A stretch of DNA of 64,000 nucleotides from a virus: positions 62,001 through 126,000 of the IMG/VR virus record IMGVR_UViG_3300032236_001024, one strand, 5' to 3'. The translations under genes and the position numbers were made by a program. Shown piece by piece: positions 20,101 through 29,200 of this stretch (the first letter of the stretch is position 1; each line of letters starts with the position of its first letter). The notes under the pieces were generated by a model. It saw nothing but the letters and a program-made list of their open reading frames with translations, was not told the origin of the DNA and searched no databases.

Positions 20101-22896
20101 ACACATGATCTTAAAGTTGACAGTGACTATGTATATTTTGATACACCTGAATTAATTTCTTATTCTATTGGTGGTCGTAATCGTTCTATTGATGGAAAAC
20201 AATTCCAAGTAAAGGGAATACCAGCTTCCAATCAGATAAAAATTATTGCCTATACCAAATCATTAAATGATCGTGTAGCAGTTAGTGCTGGTTCATATAC
20301 TTTTGTTGATACTGCAACTATAACATCATTTAGAAATGTTGATCTTACTAATATTACTACATCTGCGTATGCTTCTATACCTATTGTAACACCAACTTCT
20401 CTTCCTTCAGGAAGCGTAAGATTAACAAATCCAATTTATATTTCAGTAAGTAATAGTTCTTCATTTACTAAAATTACTCCTACATCATTGTTCTTGGGAA
20501 CTCCAGGTTCAAATAACATTACCATCGATAGTTCTGGAACTAAGTTTAATACTAGAGGTTCTTATCTACAGACATTTATCAATGGTAGAGGTATCACCAT
20601 TTCTTCACTACAAGAAGAAGATGGTCAAGTTGTTCCAGAAGCAGATTTGTTCTTTGCTAACTCAAGTGTATTGAGCATTGGCAATTATAATAAATCTTCT
20701 ATAGTTTCTTCTGATATTGTATTCAGCAGCTCACTTAAAGCTGGTACTACAGATACATTCATTTCTTTGACTGGAGATACTTTATCTATATCTGATCAAT
20801 CAGGTATACAAAATACAACTATCACAACATCTTATGCTGATTTTGGTGGTGATCTTTCTGTTGCTGGTTATCTATATCTGAATACTCTTTTTGCTAATAG
20901 CAGCATTGGAACAAGAGGACAAGTTCTTACTTCAAATGGAACTGGCGGAACATATTGGTCATCTCTATCAGGTCTTGTTGGATATACTGGTTCTAGAGGC
21001 ATTCAAGGTATAACTGGTTACTTTGGATCAGTCGGTTATACTGGTTCAATCGGTGCTTCTGGCGTATCTGGATATGGTGGTTCGACTGGTTATACTGGTT
21101 CAGCCGGATATGTTGGTGCTGACGGTTATGCTGGTTCTGTTGGTTATACAGGTTCAGCTGGATATATTGGTAAAGATGGATATTCTGGTTCTGTAGGATA
21201 TACTGGATCATTTGGTTATGATGGTTCAAGAGGTTTCACTGGGTCTAGAGGTTCTGGTTATACAGGTTCCAGAGGATATGACGGGTTTGTTGGTTACACT
21301 GGTTCTATTGGCGCTGGGTATACTGGATCGATTGGTGCTGGTTTTGCTGGTTCAAGAGGAATTATAGGATTTGTTGGTTCACAAGGTATTCCCGGTGAAG
21401 CAGCTGCAATAGGTTATTCTGGATCACAAGGTTATACTGGTTTTATTGGATCATTTGGTTATACTGGTTCACAAGGTATTCCCGGCGAATTTGCTGGCAT
21501 GGGTTATACTGGTTCTCAAGGTGTTATTGGATATACTGGTTCGCTTGGTTACACTGGTTCATTGGGTGGTCTTGGTCCAAGAGGATATACTAGCTCTAGA
21601 GGTTATTCTGGTTCCCTTGGTTATTCTGGCTCACTTGGTTATACTGGTTCACAAGGTATTCCTGGTCAAGCTGCAGATAAAGGTTATGATGGATCGCAGG
21701 GATATACTGGTTATACTGGTTCATTAGGTTATGTTGGATCACAAGGTATTCCAGGTCAAGCTGCAGATAAAGGTTACGATGGTTCAAGAGGATATTTTGG
21801 ATCATATGGATATACTGGTTCTCTTGGCTATACTGGTTCACAAGGATATACTGGTTCTCAAGGTGAAAAGGGTGATCCTGGTGAATATGCTGCCATGGGT
21901 TATGATGGTTCACAAGGTGATATAGGATATACTGGGTCTATTGGTTTTACAGGTTCTCAAGGTATTCCCGGTCAGGCTGCAGATAAAGGATATGCTGGTT
22001 CTCTTGGTTATTCCGGTTCTCTTGGTTATTCTGGCTCACAAGGTATTCCCGGTGAAGCTGCATACAAGGGCTATGATGGTTCACAAGGTTATGATGGATC
22101 AACTGGATTCACTGGTTCCAGAGGAATTGTTGGATTTACTGGCTCTACTGGTGAAAAGGGTGATCCTGGTGAATTTGCTGCATTAGGATTTACAGGTTCA
22201 CAAGGTGATACTGGTGATGTTGGTTATGTTGGATCACAAGGAATTCCCGGCGAATATGCTGCATTAGGATTTACAGGTTCACAAGGTGATCAAGGTCCAC
22301 AAGGTTATTTGGGAGACCCTGGTTATACTGGTTCGCAAGGTGATGCTGGTGAAATTGGTTATACTGGTTCAGCTGGTCTTGGATTTACTGGTGATCAAGG
22401 TGAACTTGGATATACAGGTTCTTCTGGTGCTGGTTTCTCTGGATCAAGAGGTATTATTGGTTTCTCTGGTTCTAGAGGTGTTATTGGTTATGTCGGATCG
22501 GCTGGATATATTGGTCGTGATGGTTATAATGGTTCTCTTGGTTATACTGGTTCAGCTGGATATATTGGTGTTGATGGTTATTCAGGATCAGTAGGTTATA
22601 CAGGTTCAGCTGGTTATATCGGTCTTGATGGTTATGTTGGATCAAGAGGATATACTGGCTCTATTGGGTTCACTGGATCAAAAGGATTTGCTAATGGGCA
22701 ATCATTATCAGTAAATAACTTTGTAATTACTGGTTCAGTAACTGCTGGTAACAGTACTGGAACAAATATGCAGGTTCTTACTACAACTGGTTCTTCAGTT
22801 TATTGGGCAACTCTCAGTGCTGCACTCAATCTCGATGGTGGTGATCCAACATCCAATTATGGTGGAATAACTTCTATAGATGCTGGTGGTGTTTAA
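14107..22896 (+). CDS. Giant collagen-like tail fibre protein (2929 aa)
   Basis: N-terminus FPDNPTVGLTHVAAGRTWRWDGKRW is the shared attachment-type module. A long collagen-like part (about residues 35-1180) begins with a 17-unit GYKGSE array. It carries globular inserts near bases 15300-15670 and 16720-17120, related to those in the 3098-aa fibre. Around residues 1200-1680 the sequence becomes a non-collagen beta repeat (NTLTVSN, NNATVAN), followed by a globular region of about 500 residues without obvious repeats (to about 20980). A second collagen-like block (about residues 2290-2860) follows, with more imperfect triplets such as GSQGIPGEAA, then a short tip. The stalk/beta-fibre/globular/stalk order suggests a long articulated fibre. 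Which end faces the host is not settled by sequence. Confidence 0.87.
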   Translation: MAILFPDNPTVGLTHVAAGRTWRWDGKRWTTIGDVGYKGSEGYQGSEGVRGSVGYTSSVGYTSSVGFQGSTGYRGSEGYKGSEGYKGSEGYKGSEGYKGSEGYKGSEGYKGSEGYKGSEGYKGSEGYKGSEGYKGSEGYKGSEGYKGSEGYKGSEGYKGSEGYKGSEGYKGSEGYKGSEGYQGSVGYTGSAGDVGYKGSEGYRGSEGFRGSVGYTSSVGYTSSVGFQGSEGYKGSEGYKGSEGYQGSEGYQGSLGYQGSSGITGYRGSGGVSGVTGYSGSVGYQGSEGYKGSEGYQGSVGYQGSRGSDGFRGIVGYQGSEGYKGSIGYTGSYGYTGSRGFAGSRGIQGIPGDVGPTGDTGYTGSAGYSGSQGFTGSQGDIGDKGEKGFTGSKGQQGDFGGAAFDYRFTTDTTSSIPASGYLKFNSSTVGDVTSLYINKNDIFANSVYNYLKTIDDSTSSIRGHFTVTERANTHNYNMFTIIGNLQDYQSDGYFVVPVGFVTGVSSGLANFSNNLEVLITFARTGDKGDKGDTGYVGSTGYWGSTGYTGSTGYWGSVGFTGSLGYWGSTGYVGSQGYTGSTGYVGSLGYWGSVGFVGSIGYTGSQGYTGSTGYWGSTGYWGSVGFTGSIGYTGSQGYTGSVGYVGSTGYWGSVGFTGSIGYTGSIGFTGSVGFVGSTGYWGSVGFTGSIGYTGSIGFTGSVGYVGSQGVQGTRGVPGPIGDQGPIGYTGSIGFFDSLGYTGSIGAGYTGSKGYAGSLGYTGSLGYWGSVGFTGSVGFVGSVGYTGSQGIQGVTGYDGSTGYWGSVGFTGSIGYTGSVGAGYTGSTGYWGSVGFAGSLGYTGSIGFTGSVGFVGSVGYVGSQGDLGPQGYIGGSLIFNFTTGSTSSGDPASGYIKFYGGTGSSLSNPSSLTKIMISKTEAKSGSDLTSYLLSLTNYNTSTIKAYVTISDAKNYTKHAIFQISARIPVTYPLGNENTNVTYIQYGIQCIAGSGLSSITSDAEVAVSFSKNGDKGDQGVIGYTGSLGYWGSVGYTGSAGYVGADGYAGSVGYWGSVGYTGSRGVIGLTGYFGSVGYTGSMGPQGVPGNPDGYQGSVGYQGSVGYKGSAGQVGYKGSAGIQGPQGPSGGADGYAGSLGYTGSRGIQGITGYVGSQGYYGSVGYTGSYGDVGYTGSIGYTGSMPSLNGETGQILVNDNNLVNSYAGFTFTYSTNTLTVSNTIVVSNNLTVSNTLLTNKLNVIDSILVGNTVRIFQSLLVSDEIYSSNTITTKNLLASENDLTVGNSATITNTLTVSNTIAVSNTLTVANTLSVANTLTVANTLIVTKSLIASNILTVGNNVTIANTLTVSNNASIANTLTVANTLIVTKSIIASNTLTVSNNATIANTLTVSNNAIVANTLTVSNTISTFNLSVSNNATVANTLTVSNTVVVPILTVGNNAFIANTLTVGNNATVANTLTVANTLTVSNTLIVSNTLTVSNNATVANTLTVANTLIVTKSLIASNTLTVSNNATVANTLTVSNTLIVSNTITANTLTVNTLSVSNNLSVSNSINVGNNLTVSNTAIVSNNLFVYNIISSNIMSVNTITVGNTLIVSNTISSNILSVNTATINALSVSNNASIANTLTVYTVNVSNTLTTKSLIISSNTLSVNTLNSNTISITNSSTFGNNLSVANTLTVGNTLIIDTNLELSKRQVNFSNSQFLYLPSANTGKYTPTSTANGALRYNYEINSVEIYDNVAVKWIKLGASQDDFAALIGSINYLTTQSIYVYNDYDVLSINASAVFAGNSQVNTNITTHGISTSDPNNNTTISSQVVFVGNSSANSAISLYGGDTVLDVSYYSVSTSGIATIQTRNDHGLQGVRGVIGKISDTGFYYIDSLSSFNVTDFATSNTFSFALTSSKTSSNLKIESLERDENGVVTYHTTGQHHYQVGDVINITGISPTLPKGPFNYSGVTVYNTPEANTFSIYDPTKANLVRNLVTISNDYYPSTYSGYVYLTVTFDQTHDLKVDSDYVYFDTPELISYSIGGRNRSIDGKQFQVKGIPASNQIKIIAYTKSLNDRVAVSAGSYTFVDTATITSFRNVDLTNITTSAYASIPIVTPTSLPSGSVRLTNPIYISVSNSSSFTKITPTSLFLGTPGSNNITIDSSGTKFNTRGSYLQTFINGRGITISSLQEEDGQVVPEADLFFANSSVLSIGNYNKSSIVSSDIVFSSSLKAGTTDTFISLTGDTLSISDQSGIQNTTITTSYADFGGDLSVAGYLYLNTLFANSSIGTRGQVLTSNGTGGTYWSSLSGLVGYTGSRGIQGITGYFGSVGYTGSIGASGVSGYGGSTGYTGSAGYVGADGYAGSVGYTGSAGYIGKDGYSGSVGYTGSFGYDGSRGFTGSRGSGYTGSRGYDGFVGYTGSIGAGYTGSIGAGFAGSRGIIGFVGSQGIPGEAAAIGYSGSQGYTGFIGSFGYTGSQGIPGEFAGMGYTGSQGVIGYTGSLGYTGSLGGLGPRGYTSSRGYSGSLGYSGSLGYTGSQGIPGQAADKGYDGSQGYTGYTGSLGYVGSQGIPGQAADKGYDGSRGYFGSYGYTGSLGYTGSQGYTGSQGEKGDPGEYAAMGYDGSQGDIGYTGSIGFTGSQGIPGQAADKGYAGSLGYSGSLGYSGSQGIPGEAAYKGYDGSQGYDGSTGFTGSRGIVGFTGSTGEKGDPGEFAALGFTGSQGDTGDVGYVGSQGIPGEYAALGFTGSQGDQGPQGYLGDPGYTGSQGDAGEIGYTGSAGLGFTGDQGELGYTGSSGAGFSGSRGIIGFSGSRGVIGYVGSAGYIGRDGYNGSLGYTGSAGYIGVDGYSGSVGYTGSAGYIGLDGYVGSRGYTGSIGFTGSKGFANGQSLSVNNFVITGSVTAGNSTGTNMQVLTTTGSSVYWATLSAALNLDGGDPTSNYGGITSIDAGGV
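14338..14643 (+). repeat. 17 tandem 18-bp units encoding GYKGSE
   Basis: Seventeen consecutive in-frame units, each encoding Gly-Tyr-Lys-Gly-Ser-Glu, with mostly silent differences (ggttataaaggttctgaa and close variants). It is the most uniform and most charged repeat in either giant fibre, alternating Lys and Glu in the Y position of successive collagen triplets. Confidence 0.95.
16048..16210 (+). repeat. Exact 73-bp direct duplication, 90-bp period
   Basis: Bases 16048-16120 recur without a mismatch at 16138-16210, inside the GYWGSVGFTGSIGYTGS collagen block. A 90-bp period keeps the 18-bp unit register. Confidence 0.9.
17731..19150 (+). repeat. NTLTVSN-type degenerate beta repeat
   Basis: About 470 residues of the 2929-aa fibre made of short units such as NTLTVSN, NNATVAN, NTLIVTKSL and NTISSN. 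Alternating Thr/Val and Asn turns fit a solenoid or beta-prism shaft. At DNA level the units are degenerate (thirty-six- to thirty-nine-base spacing is common). Confidence 0.85.
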
Positions 22897-22903
22897 TCAT
22901 GAA

Positions 22904-22911
22904 TATAAATA
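22904..22911 (+). promoter_or_regulatory. Perfect T4-type late promoter motif (TATAAATA)
   Basis: TATAAATA in the 42-base gap between two fibre genes, 27 bases before the ATG at 22939. It is an exact match to the T4 late promoter core. Confidence 0.7.
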
Positions 22912-22938
22912 CAATATCAATTATGTATGGGTAAATAA

Positions 22939-25900
22939 ATGGCAATTCAAATACAATTAAGAAGAGGTACTGCAGCACAATGGGCTACTGCTAATACAAT
23001 ATTAGCACTAGCAGAATTAGCCATTGAAATTGATACTTCTTTATTTAAAATTGGTGATGGATTAACACATTGGTCTGATCTTCCATATGGTGGTATTCGT
23101 GGTTTTACTGGTTCACGAGGTGATACTGGATATGTTGGTTCGTATGGGTATACTGGATCAAGAGGATATACAGGATCATTTGGGTATACTGGCTCGCAAG
23201 GTATAACTGGGTATGTTGGATCACAAGGTTATACAGGATCATATGGATATACTGGTTCGCAGGGATATACTGGATCACAAGGTATAACTGGATATGTTGG
23301 TTCACAGGGTTATTCTGGTTCTTATGGTTATACAGGATCACAAGGCTATACAGGTTCGTATGGTCCAATAGCTGGATCAAATACACAAGTTGTATTTAAT
23401 GATAGTGGAATTGCTGGTGGTAGTGCTGGATTAACATTCAATAAAAATAATTATACATTAACTACTAATAGTATCATAGCAAATACATTCTCTGGTACTT
23501 CTAATAATTCAACATATGCATTTGGCAAAACTGAAATTGCATTGAATGTAAACACTTCACTTGTATCAAATAATTCAACATATGCATTCGGTAAAACTGA
23601 AATTGCATTAAACGTAAACACTGCTCTTGTATCAAATAACGCTACTTATGCATTTGGCAAAACAGAATCCAATCTTAACGTAAACAATGCAACAACAGCA
23701 AATAATTCTACTTACGTATATGGCAAAACAGAAATTGCATTAAACGTAAACACTGCTCTTGTATCAAATAACGCTACTTATGCATTTGGCAAAACAGAAT
23801 CAAATCTAAATGTAAATAATGCTACTTATGCATTTGGCAAAACAGAATCAAATCTAAATGTAAATAATGCTACTTATGCATTTGGCAAAACAGAATCCAA
23901 TCTTAATGTTAACAATGCAGTTACAGCAAATAACTCAACATATGCATTTGGTAAAAGTGAAATAAATCTTAATGTTAATAATTCTCTTACTTCAAATAAT
24001 ACAACATATTTGAATGGACAACTTTCATCATATTACACAAATGCTTCAAATATTTCTACTGGCACATTGGGAGCATCTAGACTTCCATATGCAATGAATC
24101 AGGGCGTTTCTACTACTAGTTCTGTAACATTTGCAAATGTCTCAATAACTGGTGGTACTGTGGCAACAACTCCACAATATAGCACAGATATTGTTAATAA
24201 ACAATACGCAGATGCTATTGCTACGGGTATTAATTTTCACCCATCTGTTAGATTAACAACAACACAAACTTTTGATAGTTCTACTGCAACATATTATAAT
24301 GGTGCAAATGGTGTAGGAGCTACTATCACTGATAATTCTCCATATATTGCTTTATCATTAGATGGCGTAACTGCAGCATATGGTGATCGTATACTTATGC
24401 GTGGTTCAAGCAATTCTGTTTGGAATGGAATTTATACAGTATCTAATACTGGTTCTGGTTCTTATCCTTGGATTATGACAAGATCATATGATTACGATCA
24501 AGTTGGTACTGGTACAAATGAAATTGATCAAGGTGATTTGATATATGTGACGGCTGGTTCTACTTTAGCTGGAACTTCTTGGGTACAACAAGAATCGGTA
24601 AATACAATTGGTACTGATGCAATATCATTTGTACAATTTAGTTCTAAAGCCCTTTTTGCATTATCATCTGGTTCTGGACTATATTATAGTGCTGGTGGTG
24701 CATTTGATGGTTCTGCAGCATCTACACTTGCAGTAAATACTTCATATATTGGAACACTAACTGCTAACAATGCAACATATGCATTTGGTAAAACAGAATC
24801 CAATCTTAACGTAAACAATTCGACATATGCATTTGGCAAAACAGAATCTAATCTTAATGTAAATAATGCTACTTATGCATTTGGTAAAACAGAATCTACA
24901 TTAAGTGTTAATAATGCATTATATTTAAATGGTGTTGCAGCTTCTTATTATGTAAATACTTCTGCTTCATATACTATCACTGGTATTCATACACACAATG
25001 CTAATATTGTACTTGGAAGTATTGGTATATCTGCTAATGGTTCTTATGGAACTGACACACAAGTATTGAAAGCCAATTCTACTGGTGGTGTTTTTTGGGG
25101 AACTGGTGTTTCTGGTTATACTGGTTCACAAGGAAATCTTGGTTATACAGGATCATATGGATATACTGGTTCACAGGGTTATGCTGGCTCTACTGGTTAT
25201 GTTGGGTCTCAAGGTAATTTAGGTTATGCTGGTTCTACTGGTTTTGTCGGATCAACTGGTTATGTCGGATCACAAGGATATGCTGGATCAACTGGTTATG
25301 TTGGATCACAAGGATATGCTGGATCAACTGGTTATGTCGGTTCTCAAGGATATGCTGGATCAACTGGTTATGTTGGATCAACTGGTTATGTTGGATCACA
25401 AGGATATGCTGGTTCTACTGGTTATGTTGGATCAACTGGTTATGTTGGATCACAAGGATATGCTGGTTCTACTGGTTATGTTGGATCAACTGGTTATGTT
25501 GGATCACAAGGATATGCTGGATCAACTGGTTATGTCGGTTCTCAAGGATATGCTGGTTCTACTGGTTATTTCGGATCAACAGGATATGTAGGTTCATCTG
25601 GAACTAATGGTTATTCCGGATCAGTTGGTTATGTAGGTTCATCTGGTTCAGTTGGTTATGTAGGTTCAGCTGGAACTAATGGTTATACTGGATCAGTTGG
25701 TTATGTAGGTTCAGCTGGAACTAATGGTTATACTGGATCAGTTGGTTATGTAGGTTCATCTGGTTCAGTTGGTTATGTAGGTTCAGCTGGAACTAATGGT
25801 TATACTGGATCAGTAGGTTATGTTGGTTCAGCTGGTTCAAATGGCTATTCTGGATCAGTTGGTTATTTTGGTTCAACTGGTTATACAGGTTCGTCTGGAT

Positions 25901-26211
25901 CAGTTGGATATATTGGTTCAGTAGGTTATGTTGGTTCAGCTAGTACTGTTATTGGTTATACTGGATCAGCTGGTTCTGGCGGTTCTGGTGGTTCTTGGAC
26001 TGGTGGAACTATGTCCAATACAGTCTATTTTTCCAACACAGCCGCATCAACTAATAACGTATCTGGTGCAGTTACTGTTCTTGGTGGTCTTGGTGTGAAT
26101 GGTAATATATATACTGCAAGTCGTGTTGGATTTGCTAACTCAGGTAATACTGGTGTAGCATATACATATTATAATGAAGTTTTGAACTCAATTGATACGG
26201 TATTTGGTTAA
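22939..26211 (+). CDS. Collagen-like tail fibre with Mtd-type N-terminal domain (1090 aa)
   Basis: The N-terminal 55 residues (MAIQIQLRRGTAAQWATAN ... FKIGDGLTHWSDLPY) match the N-terminal domain of the phage major tropism determinant (Mtd_N), seen at the base of many phage fibres. Then come a short collagen-like run, a 16-residue repeat region (YAFGKTESNLNVNNAT; bases about 23505-23990), and a beta domain of a common phage fibre type (DRILMRGSSNSVWNGIYTVS, bases about 24220-24650). More FGKTE units, a long GSTGYVGSQGYA collagen-like stalk (25110-25990) and a short tip ending in SIDTVFG follow. The last codons overlap the LamG gene (TTAATGG), so the pair is probably co-translated as a stalk plus lectin head. 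Confidence 0.86.
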   Translation: MAIQIQLRRGTAAQWATANTILALAELAIEIDTSLFKIGDGLTHWSDLPYGGIRGFTGSRGDTGYVGSYGYTGSRGYTGSFGYTGSQGITGYVGSQGYTGSYGYTGSQGYTGSQGITGYVGSQGYSGSYGYTGSQGYTGSYGPIAGSNTQVVFNDSGIAGGSAGLTFNKNNYTLTTNSIIANTFSGTSNNSTYAFGKTEIALNVNTSLVSNNSTYAFGKTEIALNVNTALVSNNATYAFGKTESNLNVNNATTANNSTYVYGKTEIALNVNTALVSNNATYAFGKTESNLNVNNATYAFGKTESNLNVNNATYAFGKTESNLNVNNAVTANNSTYAFGKSEINLNVNNSLTSNNTTYLNGQLSSYYTNASNISTGTLGASRLPYAMNQGVSTTSSVTFANVSITGGTVATTPQYSTDIVNKQYADAIATGINFHPSVRLTTTQTFDSSTATYYNGANGVGATITDNSPYIALSLDGVTAAYGDRILMRGSSNSVWNGIYTVSNTGSGSYPWIMTRSYDYDQVGTGTNEIDQGDLIYVTAGSTLAGTSWVQQESVNTIGTDAISFVQFSSKALFALSSGSGLYYSAGGAFDGSAASTLAVNTSYIGTLTANNATYAFGKTESNLNVNNSTYAFGKTESNLNVNNATYAFGKTESTLSVNNALYLNGVAASYYVNTSASYTITGIHTHNANIVLGSIGISANGSYGTDTQVLKANSTGGVFWGTGVSGYTGSQGNLGYTGSYGYTGSQGYAGSTGYVGSQGNLGYAGSTGFVGSTGYVGSQGYAGSTGYVGSQGYAGSTGYVGSQGYAGSTGYVGSTGYVGSQGYAGSTGYVGSTGYVGSQGYAGSTGYVGSTGYVGSQGYAGSTGYVGSQGYAGSTGYFGSTGYVGSSGTNGYSGSVGYVGSSGSVGYVGSAGTNGYTGSVGYVGSAGTNGYTGSVGYVGSSGSVGYVGSAGTNGYTGSVGYVGSAGSNGYSGSVGYFGSTGYTGSSGSVGYIGSVGYVGSASTVIGYTGSAGSGGSGGSWTGGTMSNTVYFSNTAASTNNVSGAVTVLGGLGVNGNIYTASRVGFANSGNTGVAYTYYNEVLNSIDTVFG
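23505..23990 (+). repeat. 48-bp FGKTE/LNVN repeat block
   Basis: About ten copies of a 48-bp unit encoding NATYAFGKTESNLNVN or variants, some adjacent copies almost identical in DNA (for example around 23814-23909). Three more copies lie at about 24765-24920 in the same gene. Confidence 0.85.
25411..25518 (+). repeat. Two exact tandem 54-bp units in collagen stalk
   Basis: Bases 25411-25464 are repeated exactly at 25465-25518, encoding GSTGYVGSTGYVGSQGYA twice. Flanking sequence from about 25255 to 25600 is made of the same 18-bp building blocks. Confidence 0.9.
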
Positions 26212-29200
26212 TGGCAGTAGCATCTAGATTAGATTCAGTTGGTAATTTCACGGTAGCCAATACAGGTATATTGGATGAAATATCATCATCTGATCCTAAT
26301 CAGTATAGTGTATACTCTACTAGCAGCAATAATAGTTATCTTTCTATATCAAGTGCGTCTGTTCCTGCAACTGGACCATTCACAATTGAAGCATGGATAT
26401 ACACAACAGTTTCAGCTACTCAAACAATATACAGCCAATATCTACAAAGTGGTGATGCTAATAGATGGCATTTTTCTATAGATAATAATACTGGATATAA
26501 ATTATCTTTTTCTCATGGTACAGCAGCAACAGCTTGGGGAAGCACAGTAGTTCCATTAAATCAGTGGAATCACGTTGCAGTAACAAGAGATTCTAGTAAT
26601 AATCTAAGATTTTTCTTAAATGGCGTATTAGATGGAACAACAGCATCGTATACTGCTACTCTCAGTCAGAATGCTCCAAGAATAAGTGGATTTCTTAATA
26701 CTGGTGTTAGCCAGTATAATTTTCAAGGATATATTTCTAATTTTCGTATTGTCAGTGGAACAGCTGTATATACTAATTCATTTATACCATCAAAAGCACC
26801 ATTAACAGCAATACCTAGTACAGTATTACTTACTTGTCAATCATCTACTTTTATTGATAACTCATCATCAGCAAAAACAATAACTAATGCTGGTCTAGTA
26901 ACTACATACCTACCACCACAATCAGATTTCTATGCTGCATCCTTTAATGGTAGTTCTCAATATATTTCTATACCTAATGCAGCTGGTGTAGCAAGTTATG
27001 CTAGTGATTTTACTGTAGAATTTTGGATGTATCCAACAGCTTTAGTATCTGGCACATATGGATTAGCTGGTCAATATAGACTTTCTAATGGTAGGTCTTG
27101 GTTAATAACTGTTGGCTCAAATGGATATATTCAAGTAAGTAATGGCACAACAGCATCAGGTAGTTATGTTGGCGCAGCTGTAGTTGGTGCATGGACGCAT
27201 GTTGCATGGGTTCGAAGTGGATCAATTTGGTATCTTTATATCAATGGTATTCAACAGAGCAGTCCTGCTTCAAATGGAACCCCTGCAGCAAGTACTGAAA
27301 ATATTATTATTGGAGCAAATGGTGATGCTGCAAGTCCTACTTGGTTTTTCCCTGGTTATATTTCAAACTTCCGTATTGTAAAGGGTACAGCATTATATAC
27401 TGGTGCTTTTAAACCAGATATTAATTTTACACCTGTATCTGGTACATCTGTTCTTACATTACAAAATTCTTCATTAGTAGATAACTCAACTAATATATAC
27501 ACAATAACTAACAGCACTAGTGTTACGTCATCGCTTATAAGATCACCAAATTTTCTTACAACTGCATCACAACAATCTTTTGATGGCAATCATAAAGTAG
27601 GTGGTATATATGATGAGGTAACTATTACACCGTCTAATCAATATGCTACTTCTTTTAGTGGTAGTAGTCAATACATATCAGTTCCATCTGGCCCTTTTGT
27701 AATAGGAACAAGTAATTTTACTGCTGAATGTTGGATAAATTCAAACAATTTAGCATCAAATCCAGTATTCATAGATAACTGGGCTCTTGCATCTGGTAAC
27801 TTAACAGGTCAATGGCAATTAACAGCTAATGCTACTACAATAACTTTTTGGTATGGAACTGGAACTAATACTCAATCATCTGTATCTGGTTCATTTGCTT
27901 TTTCTGCAAATACCTGGTATCACGTAGCAGCTGTCAGAGAAGGAACAGGTACAAATCAATTTAAAATATATGTAAATGGTAATGTTGTTGCAACAGGAAC
28001 TATATCAGCAAGTTTAGGTGTTAGTGTTGCTGGTAGTATTGGTAGACAAACATCTAATCAATTTTTTATGGGTGGTTATATTTCTAATGTTCGTGTAGTT
28101 ATAGGAACTGCAGTATACACTCGAAACTTTATACCTCCGGTTGCACCATTAGCTGCTGTACCTGGAACAACTTTGCTTACCTGTCAAAATGCAACCACAG
28201 TTGATAACTCATTTTATGCATACTCACTTACAAATAATAGTACGACAGTTTATAATCCGCCATACCCAACTTTTTATGCTACATCGTTTAGTGGTTCTGG
28301 ACAATACCTTGATACTCCTAGTAGTGCAACGCTAACACTAGGAACTGGTGATTTTACTATTGAATCATGGGTATATTGGAAAGGTGGAGCAAATAGAATA
28401 GTAGGTGGTAGTGGTACTAATGATACTGTTTTCAACGTTGTTATGGACGTTGCAAATGATGGCAGCTTTAATTTTGGTGGATGGACAACAGGTACAAAAT
28501 CTACCCTCAAGATTACACAAAATACATGGAATCATTTTGCTTGGACTAGAGTAGGAACAACAGAAAGATTCTTTGTTAATGGTGTGTTGAGTGATACAGT
28601 GACTCGTAGTTTTAATTTCAGTGCAACTACTTCTGTTGGTATAGGACACATAACAAATACAAATGGTCTTTGGAATGGTTATATCTCAAATCTCCGTATT
28701 GTTAAAGGTTTATCATTATATAACTCTGCTTTTACTCCATCTCAAACAAATCTAACAGCTGTAACAGGAACAGTACTGCTCACATGTCAAAATGCAACGA
28801 TTATCGATAACTCAACTAATGCATTTACTATAACAAATACTGGAACCGTGACCGTTCTTCCTGCTGCTCCATTTACTTCTGTCAGACAGCAATACTCTTC
28901 TGGCGACTATCTTGTTAGTGGAGTATTTGATGAAGTTACAGCTATAAATGAATCTTATAGTGCATCGTTTAATGGTAGTAGTCAGTATCTTTCTTTTACA
29001 GGAACTTCTTCTGTACAACTGTCAGGTAGTCCTTTTACTGTTGAATGTTGGATTAACTTAACTGGATATTCAGCAGGATATGGTCCTTCTTCTAACGTGT
29101 ATGCTGGTGCTCTTTTCTGGAATGATTATGCAGGCGGCGGTAATGGTTTTGAATTAGTACTAGCAGGTACATCATCATCTTGGACAAGTATATATTTTTA

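Noticed and set aside
22939-26211. Diversity-generating retroelement, suggested by the Mtd-like N-terminus
   Set aside because: No reverse transcriptase gene, template repeat or adenine-biased variable repeat was found. The Mtd_N fold is common in fibres without such systems.
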